Shown piece by piece: positions 16,177 to 23,806 of a DNA stretch of 31,677 bases (positions are counted from its first letter, which is position 1; each line of letters starts with the position of its first letter). Location: NCBI GenBank assembly GCA_964556665.1, contig CAZKXU010000033.1, positions 1 through 31,677 of the forward strand. The letters are read 5' to 3'. Made by a program: the position numbers and the translations under genes. The notes under the pieces are model-generated. The model saw nothing but the letters and a program-made list of their open reading frames with translations, did not search any database and was not told the DNA's origin. The stretch is from CAZKXU01 sp964556665 (lineage in GTDB: Bacteria > Bdellovibrionota_C > UBA2361 > CAZKXU01).

Positions 16177-16920
16177 TTACTCAGCAATCGGGAAGTAAAG
16201 ATGCACAACGGTTCCAGTATGAGGCACTGACGCTACAGCAACTGCACCGTTATGTTTTTTCATGATCTTCTCAGCCATCGCCATTCCTAAGCCGAAAGCC
16301 TTTCCTACACCACCGCTTTTGGTTGTAAAAAATGGCTGAAAAACTTTGCCCTTGATATCAGGGGTCATTCCAACGCCGTGGTCTATAATGCTAAGACAGA
16401 GGTACTTCCCCTTGGTAAGCTCGATATCTGACCGAGACTCAGTTTCTACCTCGTCAAGGTGGAGCAGCAGATACCGATCCTCAACATTCTGCATAGCCTC
16501 AATCGCATTTAGACAGAGTCCTACAATCATCTGAGTAACAGAGAACTCACTAATCTCCACCTCTTTATCGCTTTTAAGGATAACCTCAATGTTAAAGGGG
16601 ATAGCACCTGATTTATTAAGATTATTAATAACCTCTTCAATCGTTATTTTGAACTTAATGCGCGAGGTCTGAAGCGGCCCCGGCCTAACATATCCTCGTA
16701 GCTTACTGGTGAGAAGCACCGCTTTCTCTATGGAAGCCTCCATTAACTTAATCTGGCGTTCGAAAGGATTACTATTCGGATGTAGAGTAGAGATCTTGTG
16801 CTTCATAAGATCTACACAACCTCTTAATGACCCTAAGAGGTTATTAAAGTCATGTGCAACTTTTCCTGAAAACTTTCCAAGAGTTTCTAAGGTTTCCGTG
16901 CTATGTTCTTCTTCCTTCAT
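16177..16920 (-). CDS. Soluble histidine kinase without a sensor domain
   Basis: The 247-residue protein contains only the transmitter core. The H-box is KVAHDFNNLLG with phospho-acceptor H23. The ATPase domain has the N-box LCLNAIEAM, the G1 box DHGVGM, the F-box FQPFFTTK and the G2 box GLGMAMAEKIMKKHNG. There is no membrane segment, PAS or other input domain, so it must receive its signal from a partner. Its ATG overlaps the stop of the heptose gene (ATGA), showing coupling with envelope-precursor synthesis. No response regulator is found nearby. A GGGAG ribosome site lies within the preceding gene. Confidence 0.92.
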   Translation of the reverse strand: MKEEEHSTETLETLGKFSGKVAHDFNNLLGSLRGCVDLMKHKISTLHPNSNPFERQIKLMEASIEKAVLLTSKLRGYVRPGPLQTSRIKFKITIEEVINNLNKSGAIPFNIEVILKSDKEVEISEFSVTQMIVGLCLNAIEAMQNVEDRYLLLHLDEVETESRSDIELTKGKYLCLSIIDHGVGMTPDIKGKVFQPFFTTKSGGVGKAFGLGMAMAEKIMKKHNGAVAVASVPHTGTVVHLYFPIAE

Positions 16921-17996
16921 CTCCCGTTCTCCCTTTTTAGAATAAAACCGACTGCATTAAATAGGTCTGCTGCCTCGAAATCTGCCCTGACCGGAAAAAG
17001 GTTATCACTTCCTGCCTTCCCTGTCTTTACAAGAACAGTTTTAAGCCCAAGATCTGCTCCTAGTTTTATATCGCTGCTCATATCTCCGACTATAAAACTA
17101 TTTTTCAGATCGACCCTAAGCTCTCTCTCTGCCCTTAATAGCATCCCTCCCTTAGGCTTTCGGCATTCGCAGCCTTCTCCTGAAGTGTGAGGACAAAAGT
17201 AGATCTTATCAAAAAAAACCCCGTTTGATCCAACTTCACGTAGCAGCCTGGCATTTACTTTGAAAAAATCCTCTTTTGTGTAGTAGCCAAGCCCAATACC
17301 TGGCTGATTAGTCACTATTATCAACCTAAAGCCTGCCTTCCTAAACTGCTTTAATGCCTCCAATGTCCCAGGGATAAGTTTCACCTTCTCTGGTTCGTGC
17401 AGATAATTTACCTCTTCAATCAGTGTGCCATCCCGATCTAAGAATACTGCTGGTCCTGACGCCCCTGCTGGAAGATCTACGCAGCTAGCCAATCCTCCGA
17501 TCTGAGTCTCTAAAATTTTGTTGACAATCCTTGATGTTGAGTGCCCTGCTAAAGCCGGTATGATCATAACCTTACCACCGTAGCTCTCAACCAAGTCAGC
17601 GGAACTTAGCTGATCCTTGGTGTAGTCACCTGCTTTGATATATATATCGGGCTTGAGGATCTCGATATTTTTACTGTTATTCGGTTCATCAAAAATATAG
17701 ACAAAATCTACGGAGGTGAGTGCAGCTACAACTGCGACTCTCTCTGTTTCTGAGTTAATTGGACGAAGTGGGGATTTATACTGTTTAATAGAGCTATCTG
17801 AGTTTACGGCTACTACCAATACATCGACCTCAGATTTAGCACGCTCCAGATAGTCCACATGTCCAGGGTGGAGGATATCAAAGGCGCCAGAGGTAAAACC
17901 AAGTACACGACCCTGCTCACGCCATACCGATCTAATGCCTACTAGCTCATCACGTGACTTCAATTTAGCGGTAGAAGGGATCTCCATCTCAGACAT
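16917..17996 (-). CDS. Fused heptose adenylyltransferase (HldE C-domain) and heptose-bisphosphate phosphatase (GmhB)
   Basis: The 359-residue protein joins two steps of ADP-heptose synthesis for LPS. Residues about 30-165 are a nucleotidyltransferase with GAFDILHPGHVDYLERAK (HxGH), KAGDY and GHSTSRIV, as in the HldE adenylyltransferase domain. Residues about 182-350 are a GmhB-type HAD phosphatase with FLDRDGTLIEEVNYL, IVTNQPGIG, a zinc loop in CPHTSGEGCECRKPKGG and VGDMSSDI. The HldE kinase domain is absent and must be encoded elsewhere. The fusion makes the phosphatase and adenylyltransferase equimolar; in the usual order GmhB acts just before adenylylation. The downstream kinase gene overlaps by four bases. 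Confidence 0.92.
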   Translation of the reverse strand: MSEMEIPSTAKLKSRDELVGIRSVWREQGRVLGFTSGAFDILHPGHVDYLERAKSEVDVLVVAVNSDSSIKQYKSPLRPINSETERVAVVAALTSVDFVYIFDEPNNSKNIEILKPDIYIKAGDYTKDQLSSADLVESYGGKVMIIPALAGHSTSRIVNKILETQIGGLASCVDLPAGASGPAVFLDRDGTLIEEVNYLHEPEKVKLIPGTLEALKQFRKAGFRLIIVTNQPGIGLGYYTKEDFFKVNARLLREVGSNGVFFDKIYFCPHTSGEGCECRKPKGGMLLRAERELRVDLKNSFIVGDMSSDIKLGADLGLKTVLVKTGKAGSDNLFPVRADFEAADLFNAVGFILKRENGR

Positions 17997-18151
17997 TTTA
18001 TGGGCTAAGTACGCCCGTTACAAGCTCCTGATTAGCCTACCCATGCGTGGGCTTAGTCCAGCTAAGAGAAGTGCATACTAACTGTTTCTTTACATTTCTA
18101 CTCTTAGCAGTTATCCTTGCTGCATAAAATTTAGCCATATTAGGTACCTAT

Positions 18152-18616
18152 ATGCCTCTTAAAATCAACGATACTGCCCCAAATTTCACCCTTTTTGATG
18201 CTGACAAAAAAGAGCGCTCGCTTTCCGAGTTTGCAGGTCGCACAGTCGTCTTAGCTTTTTTCCCGGCTGCCTTTACCTCAGTTTGCACTAAGGAGATGTG
18301 TGAATTTAGAGATTGGACCAAGCAGTTTGCTAACTCAAATGCGCAGATATTAGGTATATGCGTAGATGGCCCATTTACCAATAAAGCATTCATACAAGCA
18401 AACGAGATAAGTTTTCCGATTCTAAGTGATTACTCCCGCGCCGTATCTACACAGTACTGCGGAGTATATAATGATTTTGCAGGTATGAAAGGTTACACTG
18501 CTGCCAAGCGATCGGTATTTGTGATTGGCAAAGATAGTAAAGTTAGATACGCTTGGATTAGTGAAAATCCAGGCGCTGAACCGCTTTACGCAGAGATTAA
18601 ACAGGCTCTTTTATAA
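18152..18616 (+). CDS. Peroxiredoxin of the AhpE/PrxQ-like type
   Basis: The 154-residue thioredoxin-fold protein has FFPAAFTSVCTKEMC, with peroxidatic C45 and a possible resolving C50. The FPAAFTSVCT motif fits AhpE-like or single-domain Prx proteins, distinct from the Bcp at 7875-8393. It detoxifies peroxides in the cytoplasm. The AGGT ribosome site and ATG at 18152 are reasonable. The stop codon directly abuts the galU ATG, so the two are one operon. Confidence 0.92.
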   Translation: MPLKINDTAPNFTLFDADKKERSLSEFAGRTVVLAFFPAAFTSVCTKEMCEFRDWTKQFANSNAQILGICVDGPFTNKAFIQANEISFPILSDYSRAVSTQYCGVYNDFAGMKGYTAAKRSVFVIGKDSKVRYAWISENPGAEPLYAEIKQALL

Positions 18617-19495
18617 ATGACTAAAAAAGGCAGGATCAGAAAAGCTGTAATCCCAGCGGCTGGACTAGGCACGAGATTTCTTCCAGCCACTAAGGCTGTC
18701 CCTAAAGAGCTTCTTCCCATAGTAGATATTCCTACAATTCAGTACATCGTAAACGAGGTCGTCGCTTCCGGAATCGAAACTGTTGTACTTATTACAGGTC
18801 GCGGGAAAAGCACGATCGTCGATCACTTCGACTTACACCCTGAGTTAGAAAACAAATTAATAAGGGATGGAAAATCCGAATTAGCCGAACGGCTACGCGA
18901 AGCCACAGCTGCAGTAGAGGTTGTATCCATTAGACAACGACAACCGCTTGGCCTTGGGCACGCCGTACTCTGCGCAAAAAATGTAATTGGAAATGAGCCT
19001 TTTGTTGTGCTACTGGGAGATGATCTAGTGGACGCCAAGGTTCCATGCACGAAGCAGATGATTGATGTTTATGAAACATACAACAAATCTGTAGTAGCTC
19101 TCCTTGAAGTAGAAAAGGAGGATATCTCAAAATTCGGTATCTGTGGAGGCAAACAGATCTCTGAGCGAATCTTTGAGATAAATGCGATGGTAGAAAAACC
19201 TAAAATAGAAGATGCGCCATCTAATATGTCGATCGTTGGCCGTTACATTCTCACTCCGGAGATATTCTCTATACTGGAAAACACCAAGCCAGGTAAATCC
19301 GGAGAGATTCAGCTTACTGACGCGATGGAAAAACTGATGAAGAAGCAGGGCTTTATGGGGTACGTTTTTGAAGGTGACCGTTACGATGCCGGTGATAAGT
19401 TCGGCTTTCTGCAGGCTAACATAGCCTATGCTCTTAAAAGAGCCGACATTGCGCCAAAACTTATTGAATATATGAAGTCATTAATACTCAAATGA
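18617..19495 (+). CDS. galU: UTP-glucose-1-phosphate uridylyltransferase
   Basis: The 292-residue protein makes UDP-glucose from UTP and glucose-1-phosphate, a precursor of LPS and other glycans. It has the nucleotide loop PAAGLGTRFLPATKAVPKE, the VLLGDDLV metal motif, a MVEKPK segment and GDRYDAGDKFGFLQA near the end, all typical of GalU. Length is normal. It begins directly after the peroxiredoxin stop and overlaps the next small gene by four bases (ATGA). Confidence 0.97.
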   Translation: MTKKGRIRKAVIPAAGLGTRFLPATKAVPKELLPIVDIPTIQYIVNEVVASGIETVVLITGRGKSTIVDHFDLHPELENKLIRDGKSELAERLREATAAVEVVSIRQRQPLGLGHAVLCAKNVIGNEPFVVLLGDDLVDAKVPCTKQMIDVYETYNKSVVALLEVEKEDISKFGICGGKQISERIFEINAMVEKPKIEDAPSNMSIVGRYILTPEIFSILENTKPGKSGEIQLTDAMEKLMKKQGFMGYVFEGDRYDAGDKFGFLQANIAYALKRADIAPKLIEYMKSLILK

Positions 19496-19773
19496 CAGAA
19501 GAGATTAAGCCACTCTATACGAAACTAAAGCAATGGAAGGATCATTACGGTTCCGCCGGAATCACCGATCAACGCGCCGTGGAGGAGTTTATTATCTGCG
19601 AAGCGGATGAAAGTATTAACGCCTTACGCTTTGAACTCCAACTAGTAGTAAGCGGAAAATTTGAAGAGTCCGTATTTGATATCTTAATCGGGAATAAGCG
19701 TAAAGCTCGCCATGGAAGCTACGTTGAGTGGGCGAAGTTAATGCTACAGTGGATGGCATCATTTAAGGGGTGA
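19492..19773 (+). CDS. Small conserved-looking protein of unknown function
   Basis: A 93-residue, mainly helical, mildly acidic protein with no signal peptide, membrane segment or known motif. Its ATG overlaps the galU stop, which strongly supports that it is translated. A central stretch IICEADESINALRFELQ and a C-terminal YVEWAKLMLQWMASF could form amphipathic helices. A role linked to UDP-glucose or envelope metabolism is suggested only by position. Confidence 0.75.
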   Translation: MTEEIKPLYTKLKQWKDHYGSAGITDQRAVEEFIICEADESINALRFELQLVVSGKFEESVFDILIGNKRKARHGSYVEWAKLMLQWMASFKG

Positions 19774-19832
19774 TACTGCCAGCATTTTATGCATCTTAAT
19801 AGGCCAGTGAGAGTAAACAGTAAATTCTTAAA

Positions 19833-21071
19833 ATGGGGATAAATTTACAAATTAAGATCCTATCCAAAGTCGGAGAGGTTATAAGCAGTATTACATGCGA
19901 AAGCGGCAGGGTAACTGTTCTTAGTGCTGCTTCTCCTGTCGAACTTGGGCTGTATAAAAGAGCTCTTTCCGGCAACTCAGCTGGTGCCAATGTATTAGTA
20001 ACAGTAGCTGAAAGACCGTATGAGCCACGGGAGCATATTCTTATCGGATTTGATACAAACCCTCTCGGGGAGTCTGAAAGCGTTGCTGATTATCTAAGAA
20101 ACTCAGGAGTGCCAAGTAGTGGAATAAGACCACTGCTTATGTCATTCGATATCGCTGCAAAAAATAATATCTCCGTATCCGCGTTAACTCCCGCAGAGAA
20201 ACGCTCTCTTTTTATAATTGCTGCATGTTATAGCCAGGCAAAAGCAGTCATCATAAATGACCCTTTCGAGCCCGTAGTTGATCAATTCAAAGAACGACTG
20301 GCAGAGGCCTTACTTGAGTTTGCTAAAACATCTAAATATCCTGTGATAGTTACAGGACTATCTTACCGACCGGAATGTTGGATAGAGAACCCTCATATCG
20401 AAAGAATTCAGGTAGGGGAAGCCCTTCAGAAAACAGTTGGATTCTCTGCTGACACGCAGGATATAAATGAGATATTACGCCAAGTACGAAAATCGGAAAA
20501 AGTTGGTGCCCAATCTACTCTGAGCAGCGGTGCTGCTACCAACAAATCACCTCCCCCTGCTCCTATATCTAAAAATACAAAACAGATTGGCACTTTCGAA
20601 ATAATACGCGCCGCTATCATAATTTTTATTATCTCTGCACTGACTATCATGTATGTGCAGACTTTACATAATCATAGAGCTATGCTTCCTCTGCCAGCTG
20701 CGACCCCAACTGCTGCTGCAGTAAGCACAACTCCGCATAGCTTGCCCACTACAAACCCAGTTTCAACTCCGGAGGTGGAGCCAACGGCAACGGCAACACC
20801 TACTGCTGTATCAAAAACAATTCCTGTTCGGATAAAGGGAGAGCCCTCTCTCGCAGAGATGTTGGCGACAATCCCCACAGCAATTCCTGATGGACCGGAA
20901 ACGGATGACTCAGCTCCAGCAAACACTCAAGATAATAGAGAACCTGAACGTAACATGAGAGATACAGCAGAGGATGATAAAGCTCGTGAAGAAGTTAGAA
21001 AACGATTCCTGGAGGCAATTAGAAAGATGAATTCGAAAACTCCTGAAGATGGAGACCAGGTGCCGTATTAA
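19833..21071 (+). CDS. Membrane-anchored protein with degenerate ABC-type ATPase domain
   Basis: In this 412-residue protein, residues 1-205 follow the order of an ABC ATPase. The region where Walker A should be (about 28-47) has no GKS/T. A signature-like ALTPAEKRSLFIIAAC (117-132) and a Walker B-like AVIINDPF (138-145) are recognisable, with a possible H-loop region near VIVTGLSY. One transmembrane helix lies at about 258-276. It is followed by a Pro/Thr/Ala-rich stretch (about 285-350) and a charged, helical tail. The domain probably binds nucleotide poorly or not at all and may be a structural or regulatory pseudo-ATPase, perhaps for envelope polymer machinery. No permease lies beside it. 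The ribosome site is weak. Confidence 0.7.
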   Translation: MGINLQIKILSKVGEVISSITCESGRVTVLSAASPVELGLYKRALSGNSAGANVLVTVAERPYEPREHILIGFDTNPLGESESVADYLRNSGVPSSGIRPLLMSFDIAAKNNISVSALTPAEKRSLFIIAACYSQAKAVIINDPFEPVVDQFKERLAEALLEFAKTSKYPVIVTGLSYRPECWIENPHIERIQVGEALQKTVGFSADTQDINEILRQVRKSEKVGAQSTLSSGAATNKSPPPAPISKNTKQIGTFEIIRAAIIIFIISALTIMYVQTLHNHRAMLPLPAATPTAAAVSTTPHSLPTTNPVSTPEVEPTATATPTAVSKTIPVRIKGEPSLAEMLATIPTAIPDGPETDDSAPANTQDNREPERNMRDTAEDDKAREEVRKRFLEAIRKMNSKTPEDGDQVPY

Positions 21072-21084
21072 AAACAACTTAATA

Positions 21085-21837
21085 CTACCTCTTTTTCTCC
21101 TTCTTTTTTGTGCCCATAAAAGTCTTATGGTGATTCGAGATAATCTCAGCCACCTCTTCAGGCGTATCGACTAAGCGGAGATAATCAAAGTCCTCTGCGC
21201 TTACTAGCTTCCGTTTAAGCGGCACATCATGCATCCAATCAATTATTGGTTCCCAACAGGACTTATCCATAAGCACTATCGGTCGTATTGGAATATGCTT
21301 TACCTGTATCAATTGCCAGGTAAAAAACAGCTCTAAAACAGTACCAATCCCTCCTGGCGTAATGATGACGGAGTTAGAAAGCCGCATAAAATCATCCAAG
21401 CGTGAGGAAAACTTATGATGATGCCTTTTGATATCAAGGTGCTTGTTCGGTTCAGCCTCCCACTCTAGCTGAATTGAAAGTCCAAAAGAAAGCGTCTTGG
21501 TCTTCTTCTCTTCTCGGCCCAACAGTGCACCCTGATTTGCAGCCTCCATCAAGCCAGGCCCTCCACCAGTCAGAATATCAATCCCTTCCCAGGCCAGGTA
21601 ACGTGCTAAGCTGAAGACATCTTTATATGCCGAAGTATTCGGACGAATTCTTGCACTTCCAAAGATACAGGTGCGATAAAATCTATTATGGTCGAGCGTG
21701 CGAAGCTGCTGCTCGATGACCATAGCGCGCTGATAAAGTGAACGTAAGCGCTCGTCTAGATGTTTACGCTGCTCACTTCTAGCTACTCGTCTAGCTGCTA
21801 CGACTGGTTTCTTTTCTGCTTTTCTTGAATTACTCAC
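21085..21837 (-). CDS. LOG-family protein (TIGR00730-type Rossmann fold)
   Basis: The 250-residue protein has the LOG signature: GGGPGLMEAANQGA and PGGIGTVLELF, the phosphate-binding and PGGxGTxxE motifs shared with cytokinin-activating and nucleotide 5'-monophosphate nucleosidases. A Lys/Arg-rich N-terminal extension of about 30 residues and a KKKEKKR tail are unusual and highly basic. The start is a GTG after a GGAAGGAAGA ribosome site. Nucleoside-monophosphate hydrolysis is likely, though many family members are annotated only as possible lysine decarboxylases. Confidence 0.9.
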   Translation of the reverse strand: MSNSRKAEKKPVVAARRVARSEQRKHLDERLRSLYQRAMVIEQQLRTLDHNRFYRTCIFGSARIRPNTSAYKDVFSLARYLAWEGIDILTGGGPGLMEAANQGALLGREEKKTKTLSFGLSIQLEWEAEPNKHLDIKRHHHKFSSRLDDFMRLSNSVIITPGGIGTVLELFFTWQLIQVKHIPIRPIVLMDKSCWEPIIDWMHDVPLKRKLVSAEDFDYLRLVDTPEEVAEIISNHHKTFMGTKKKEKKR

Positions 21838-21925
21838 TCTTCCTTCCTATTGAATACAATGACTGATTAAACCATCTGCATCATTATTCTGCATATATAT
21901 TTAGATGATGAAATCTTGTTTTAAT

Positions 21926-22348
21926 TTACGCTACTTTAGCTAATGTACCTGATGAAGTTATCGGCTCATCTGATATAGATCTGGATGTCTCATGCTCTAA
22001 GATATTGCAATCTATCTGCTCTTTTAAAACAGAGGTCCAGGCTTCCCATCCGGAAAAGCTTGCTCTTTCATTAAGAATTTCAATTAATGCATTGATATTA
22101 TCACCTGGATGCGCATCTGAGAGTGTTTGTAGAGAGGATTCAACGAAAACTAGTGCCTTAATTATGTCATCGAAATGTTCAGGGACTATTCTGCCTGGAG
22201 CCCTGCGCACAGTCCTCTTGCGCGCCCGCTCTAGGGCCTTCCTAAGCTCCGAAGCTGCCTGTTCTAGCTCAATCAACTCCTGCTGTCTTAACGGCGTACT
22301 ATGCAGCCTTGGATTGTGGTGCGGGTGAAAGAACCTATAGATATCCAA
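21926..22348 (-). CDS. Hypothetical helical protein with HPHHNPRLH motif
   Basis: This 140-residue protein begins YRFFHPHHNPRLHSTPLR, a striking His-rich segment, followed by a helical, coiled-coil-like region (ELIELEQAASELRKALERA) and basic KRTVRR. The C-terminal tail is low-complexity. No family is assigned. The start is a TTG, as no ATG is available in frame. The His cluster could bind metal, but that is speculation. It is divergent from the small membrane protein at 22415. Confidence 0.6.
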   Translation of the reverse strand: MDIYRFFHPHHNPRLHSTPLRQQELIELEQAASELRKALERARKRTVRRAPGRIVPEHFDDIIKALVFVESSLQTLSDAHPGDNINALIEILNERASFSGWEAWTSVLKEQIDCNILEHETSRSISDEPITSSGTLAKVA

Positions 22349-22414
22349 TCGTTCTATTCTATAAATATATTTTGAGTTTGGACAATACGCAATCTTTGTC
22401 TTAGACTTCAGACT

Positions 22415-22765
22415 ATGGCTCGCACCGTAATCTATGCAATCTGGATCCTTTTCCCACTCTTCTTTTTCGGTATTGCGCTTTGGTCCGGGCTAGAGAGACT
22501 TGGAGGCCGAGATAAGCGTGACAACATAGGCGACTATTTTAGACAGGGGCTTTTTGTTTCCGGCTGTGTTGCCGCAGCCATTGTTATTGATCAGCTCTTT
22601 CTGGAGAGCTTAGTTTCAAGTATCTTCCCGCCCTCCATCCCTTTCATGCTTTTTCAGTTACTGCTTCTTCCATTTGTCTTCTACTTAGCAAGTATGCTTA
22701 TCGGACCGTCAAAGGCGGTGCGTAGCGAAAAATCTTCACATAAATCTGATCGCAGGAGGAGATAG
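22415..22765 (+). CDS. Small membrane protein of unknown function
   Basis: The 116-residue protein has three hydrophobic segments, roughly at 6-26, 44-62 and 76-95, so it is probably an inner-membrane protein. The C-terminal tail KSSHKSDRRRR is strongly basic and would be cytoplasmic. No known family is recognised. It ends six bases before rnhB, whose ribosome site is in the junction, so the two are likely cotranscribed. Confidence 0.7.
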   Translation: MARTVIYAIWILFPLFFFGIALWSGLERLGGRDKRDNIGDYFRQGLFVSGCVAAAIVIDQLFLESLVSSIFPPSIPFMLFQLLLLPFVFYLASMLIGPSKAVRSEKSSHKSDRRRR

Positions 22766-22770
22766 ATATA

Positions 22771-23379
22771 ATGAAGGTAGCTGGAGTAGATGAAGCAGGC
22801 CGAGGTCCGTTAGCCGGTCCAGTTGTAGCTGCGGCTGTTGTTTTCCCAGAGGGATATATCAATCCTGAGATCAAAGATTCGAAGAAACTTTCCGCTAAAA
22901 AGCGCGAACACTTAGTAGGAGTAATAAAACGGGATGCGCTCTCCTGGGCAGTAGTAGCAGTAGGGCATAAACGGATAGAGCGGCTTAATATATTACAGGC
23001 ATCCCTTCTTGCGATGAAGCTCTCCCTTGATCGAGTCGAAGCCGATTCGGTTCTTGTGGATGGCAATACCAGGATTAATACTGAGATCCCCCAACAGACA
23101 GTAATAGGAGGGGATCGAATTCATCTCCAGATCTCAGCGGCTTCAATACTAGCTAAAGTCTGGCGTGACTCTCTGATGCAAATAATCGATCAGCACTACC
23201 CCGGCTATGGATTTACTCAACACGCAGGCTATCCGGTGAAAGCACATAGGGATGCTATTAAAGCACTAGGCCCCTCCCCTATACACCGTGTAACTTTTGC
23301 GGGAGTGAAAGAATATGTCTCAATCGGCGCTATCAAGACATTGGAGGAACAGCATCCAACATTGGCTTACGGTAGCTAA
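22771..23379 (+). CDS. rnhB: Ribonuclease HII
   Basis: The 202-residue protein cleaves RNA in RNA-DNA hybrids and removes misincorporated ribonucleotides. VAGVDEAGRGPLAGPVV holds the first Asp/Glu pair (D7, E8), with further acidic residues in VLVDGNTRI and in the segment after ISAASILAKVWRD. A GGAGGAG ribosome site lies a few bases upstream. It is followed by the overlapping yraN gene, a common arrangement. Confidence 0.96.
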   Translation: MKVAGVDEAGRGPLAGPVVAAAVVFPEGYINPEIKDSKKLSAKKREHLVGVIKRDALSWAVVAVGHKRIERLNILQASLLAMKLSLDRVEADSVLVDGNTRINTEIPQQTVIGGDRIHLQISAASILAKVWRDSLMQIIDQHYPGYGFTQHAGYPVKAHRDAIKALGPSPIHRVTFAGVKEYVSIGAIKTLEEQHPTLAYGS

Positions 23380-23770
23380 GCATCGATTAAGAGCAGGCAG
23401 CTTCGGTGAAAACAAAGTCGCCAAAGTCTTTAGAAAAGCCGGATACAAAATAGTAGCGCAAAATTGGAGATGTCATAGAGGAGAGATCGATCTCGTTGCT
23501 GTCAAAGGCGTGTCGATTACGATCTGTGAGGTTAAAACTCGGGAGGAAAAGTTCAAGCACTACAACGCGGCACTCGAATCAGTAGATGCCCGTAAGATAC
23601 AAACACTTGTCGACCTAAGTTATGCCTTTCTTCACAGCATCTCTTATGGAAAAGGAATTAAAAAACCTGCGCTAAGAATAGCAGTTGCAGAGGTATACTA
23701 TAAAGAATTTCTTTGGATTAAGCGCTGCACATCTATATCTATTAAATATCTTAATAATTACGTATTTTGA
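23315..23770 (+). CDS. yraN: YraN/UPF0102-family nuclease-fold protein
   Basis: The 151-residue protein has the family core: GSFGENKVAKVFRKAGYKI, then GEIDLVAV and ICEVKTRE, the restriction-endonuclease-like catalytic pattern with D, E and K. Its role is unknown; an association with DNA repair or recombination is often assumed. The start at 23315 overlaps rnhB by 65 bases because no start codon lies between the rnhB stop and the conserved core. A GGGAG ribosome site lies upstream of this start. The N-terminal extension therefore seems genuine. Confidence 0.88.
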   Translation: MSQSALSRHWRNSIQHWLTVAKHRLRAGSFGENKVAKVFRKAGYKIVAQNWRCHRGEIDLVAVKGVSITICEVKTREEKFKHYNAALESVDARKIQTLVDLSYAFLHSISYGKGIKKPALRIAVAEVYYKEFLWIKRCTSISIKYLNNYVF

Positions 23771-23806
23771 AAAATCATCAATTTCAGGTATAAAACCCAT
23801 TACTTA

